Shown here in pieces: positions 63,488 through 64,000 of a stretch of DNA of 64,000 bases. Numbering within the stretch: the first letter of the stretch is position 1; each line of letters starts with the position of its first letter. The stretch is taken from positions 2,480,001 to 2,544,000 of the forward strand of contig OZ020484.1 in assembly GCA_963971405.1 (NCBI GenBank). The letters run 5' to 3'. This DNA is from Psococerastis gibbosa. Lineage: Eukaryota > Arthropoda > Insecta > Psocodea > Psocidae. The notes under the pieces are model-generated. The model saw only the letters and a program-made list of their open reading frames with translations. It made no database searches and was not told where the DNA came from. Both the position numbers and the translations under genes were made by a program.

Positions 63488-64000
63488 ATTCCATTAGAGG
63501 CGCTTAGTTAAGTTCAGGGGGGCCTGTACGCTTTGGCCCCACAGGAGGGGGGGGGGGGGGCAGTGCTTCACCCAGAAAATATGCGCTCTTCTTGCTGTCA
63601 ATAGCTGTTTAATAACTTCACTTCTTACCAATATTTATAATAATGTTTTGTTAATGAGCAGTCTTAACTGTTTTAAATATTAAATAAAACCAAGAAAATG
63701 AGTAAGTTACTGTGCAAAACTTTCCAAACATTTTGGCACGAGGCTCGTGAATCCGTTCATGGAACGCAACCGCGTTCGCTCAGCAACTTTTCCTCCATTT
63801 TATACAGGTTGGTGAGTTTTGTATATCTAAAAAATGTATGTTTACTTATTTAACTTTTGACTGACTAGCCCTGCACACCTGGAATTTCAAAACCCGGCGC
63901 CTATGTATTTGAAATTATAGCTACATGTTTGGTTGGAACACTGCAAGAATTATCAGTGCATGCTACTGAGGGTGGCTTCCACTATTGTTGGTATAGCTCC
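63488..64000. other. Right edge of window, no gene seen
   Basis: A 14-G run at 63547-63560 follows a GGGGGGCCTGTACG-type repeat edge. GAACGCAACCGCGTTCGC near 63761 is a short palindromic string. No exon-like sequence could be supported, though an exon continuing past the edge cannot be excluded. Confidence 0.4.

Overview
This is animal nuclear DNA, most likely from an arthropod. It is AT-rich and dominated by repeats, and it carries two spliced protein genes and one RNA gene. Evidence for a eukaryote: both coding genes are broken by introns with clean splice sites, there are tRNA-derived SINEs, LINE 3' ends with target-site duplications, a Tc1/mariner relative, hAT and pogo-type MITEs, and a eukaryotic selenocysteine tRNA. 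An arthropod is inferred from the mix of transposon families and the style of the genes. The tRNA-Sec argues against insect orders that have lost selenoproteins, but I cannot name the species.

Layout. (1) 1-2247: repeats and the presumed 5' flank of the first gene. (2) 2248-7511, + strand: a five-exon inhibitor-of-growth (ING1/ING2 class) gene, 331 codons, with a C-terminal PHD finger split over exons 4 and 5. Its first intron appears to be GC-AG. Introns 2-4 hold a repeat-A copy interrupted by a foldback, an RTE-like LINE scrap, and a repeat-A copy interrupted by a poly(A)-tailed LINE. (3) 7512-29741: no gene I can support. It holds a tRNA-derived SINE, a 1.5-kb element with terminal inverted repeats, a hAT-type MITE with a perfect 8-bp duplication, a broken maT-type mariner with TA duplication, and many foldback MITEs. 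(4) 29742-37618, + strand: a five-exon regucalcin/SMP-30 gene, 310 codons, keeping the metal-binding residues of the family. Decayed duplicates of exon 1 lie in intron 1. (5) 37619-62776: more repeats, including a retroposon with a 13-bp duplication inside a foldback, a six-unit 144-150 bp tandem array with partly open frames, a degraded LINE with ORF1, endonuclease and reverse-transcriptase remnants, and a LINE 3' fragment inserted into a SINE with a 13-bp duplication. (6) 62785-62871, - strand: tRNA-Sec (UCA) with a T6 terminator and an upstream TATA-like box. (7) A pogo/Tigger-like MITE at 63173-63485.

Function. The three genes have no visible shared pathway: chromatin reading (ING), calcium/lactonase metabolism (regucalcin) and selenoprotein translation (tRNA-Sec). 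There is no operon-like order. Most of the biology to be read here is transposon history: nested insertions whose order can be worked out, several MITE families sharing a terminal motif, and long G/C homopolymer runs inside repeats. Most other open frames are short, lie in repeats, and are not genes.
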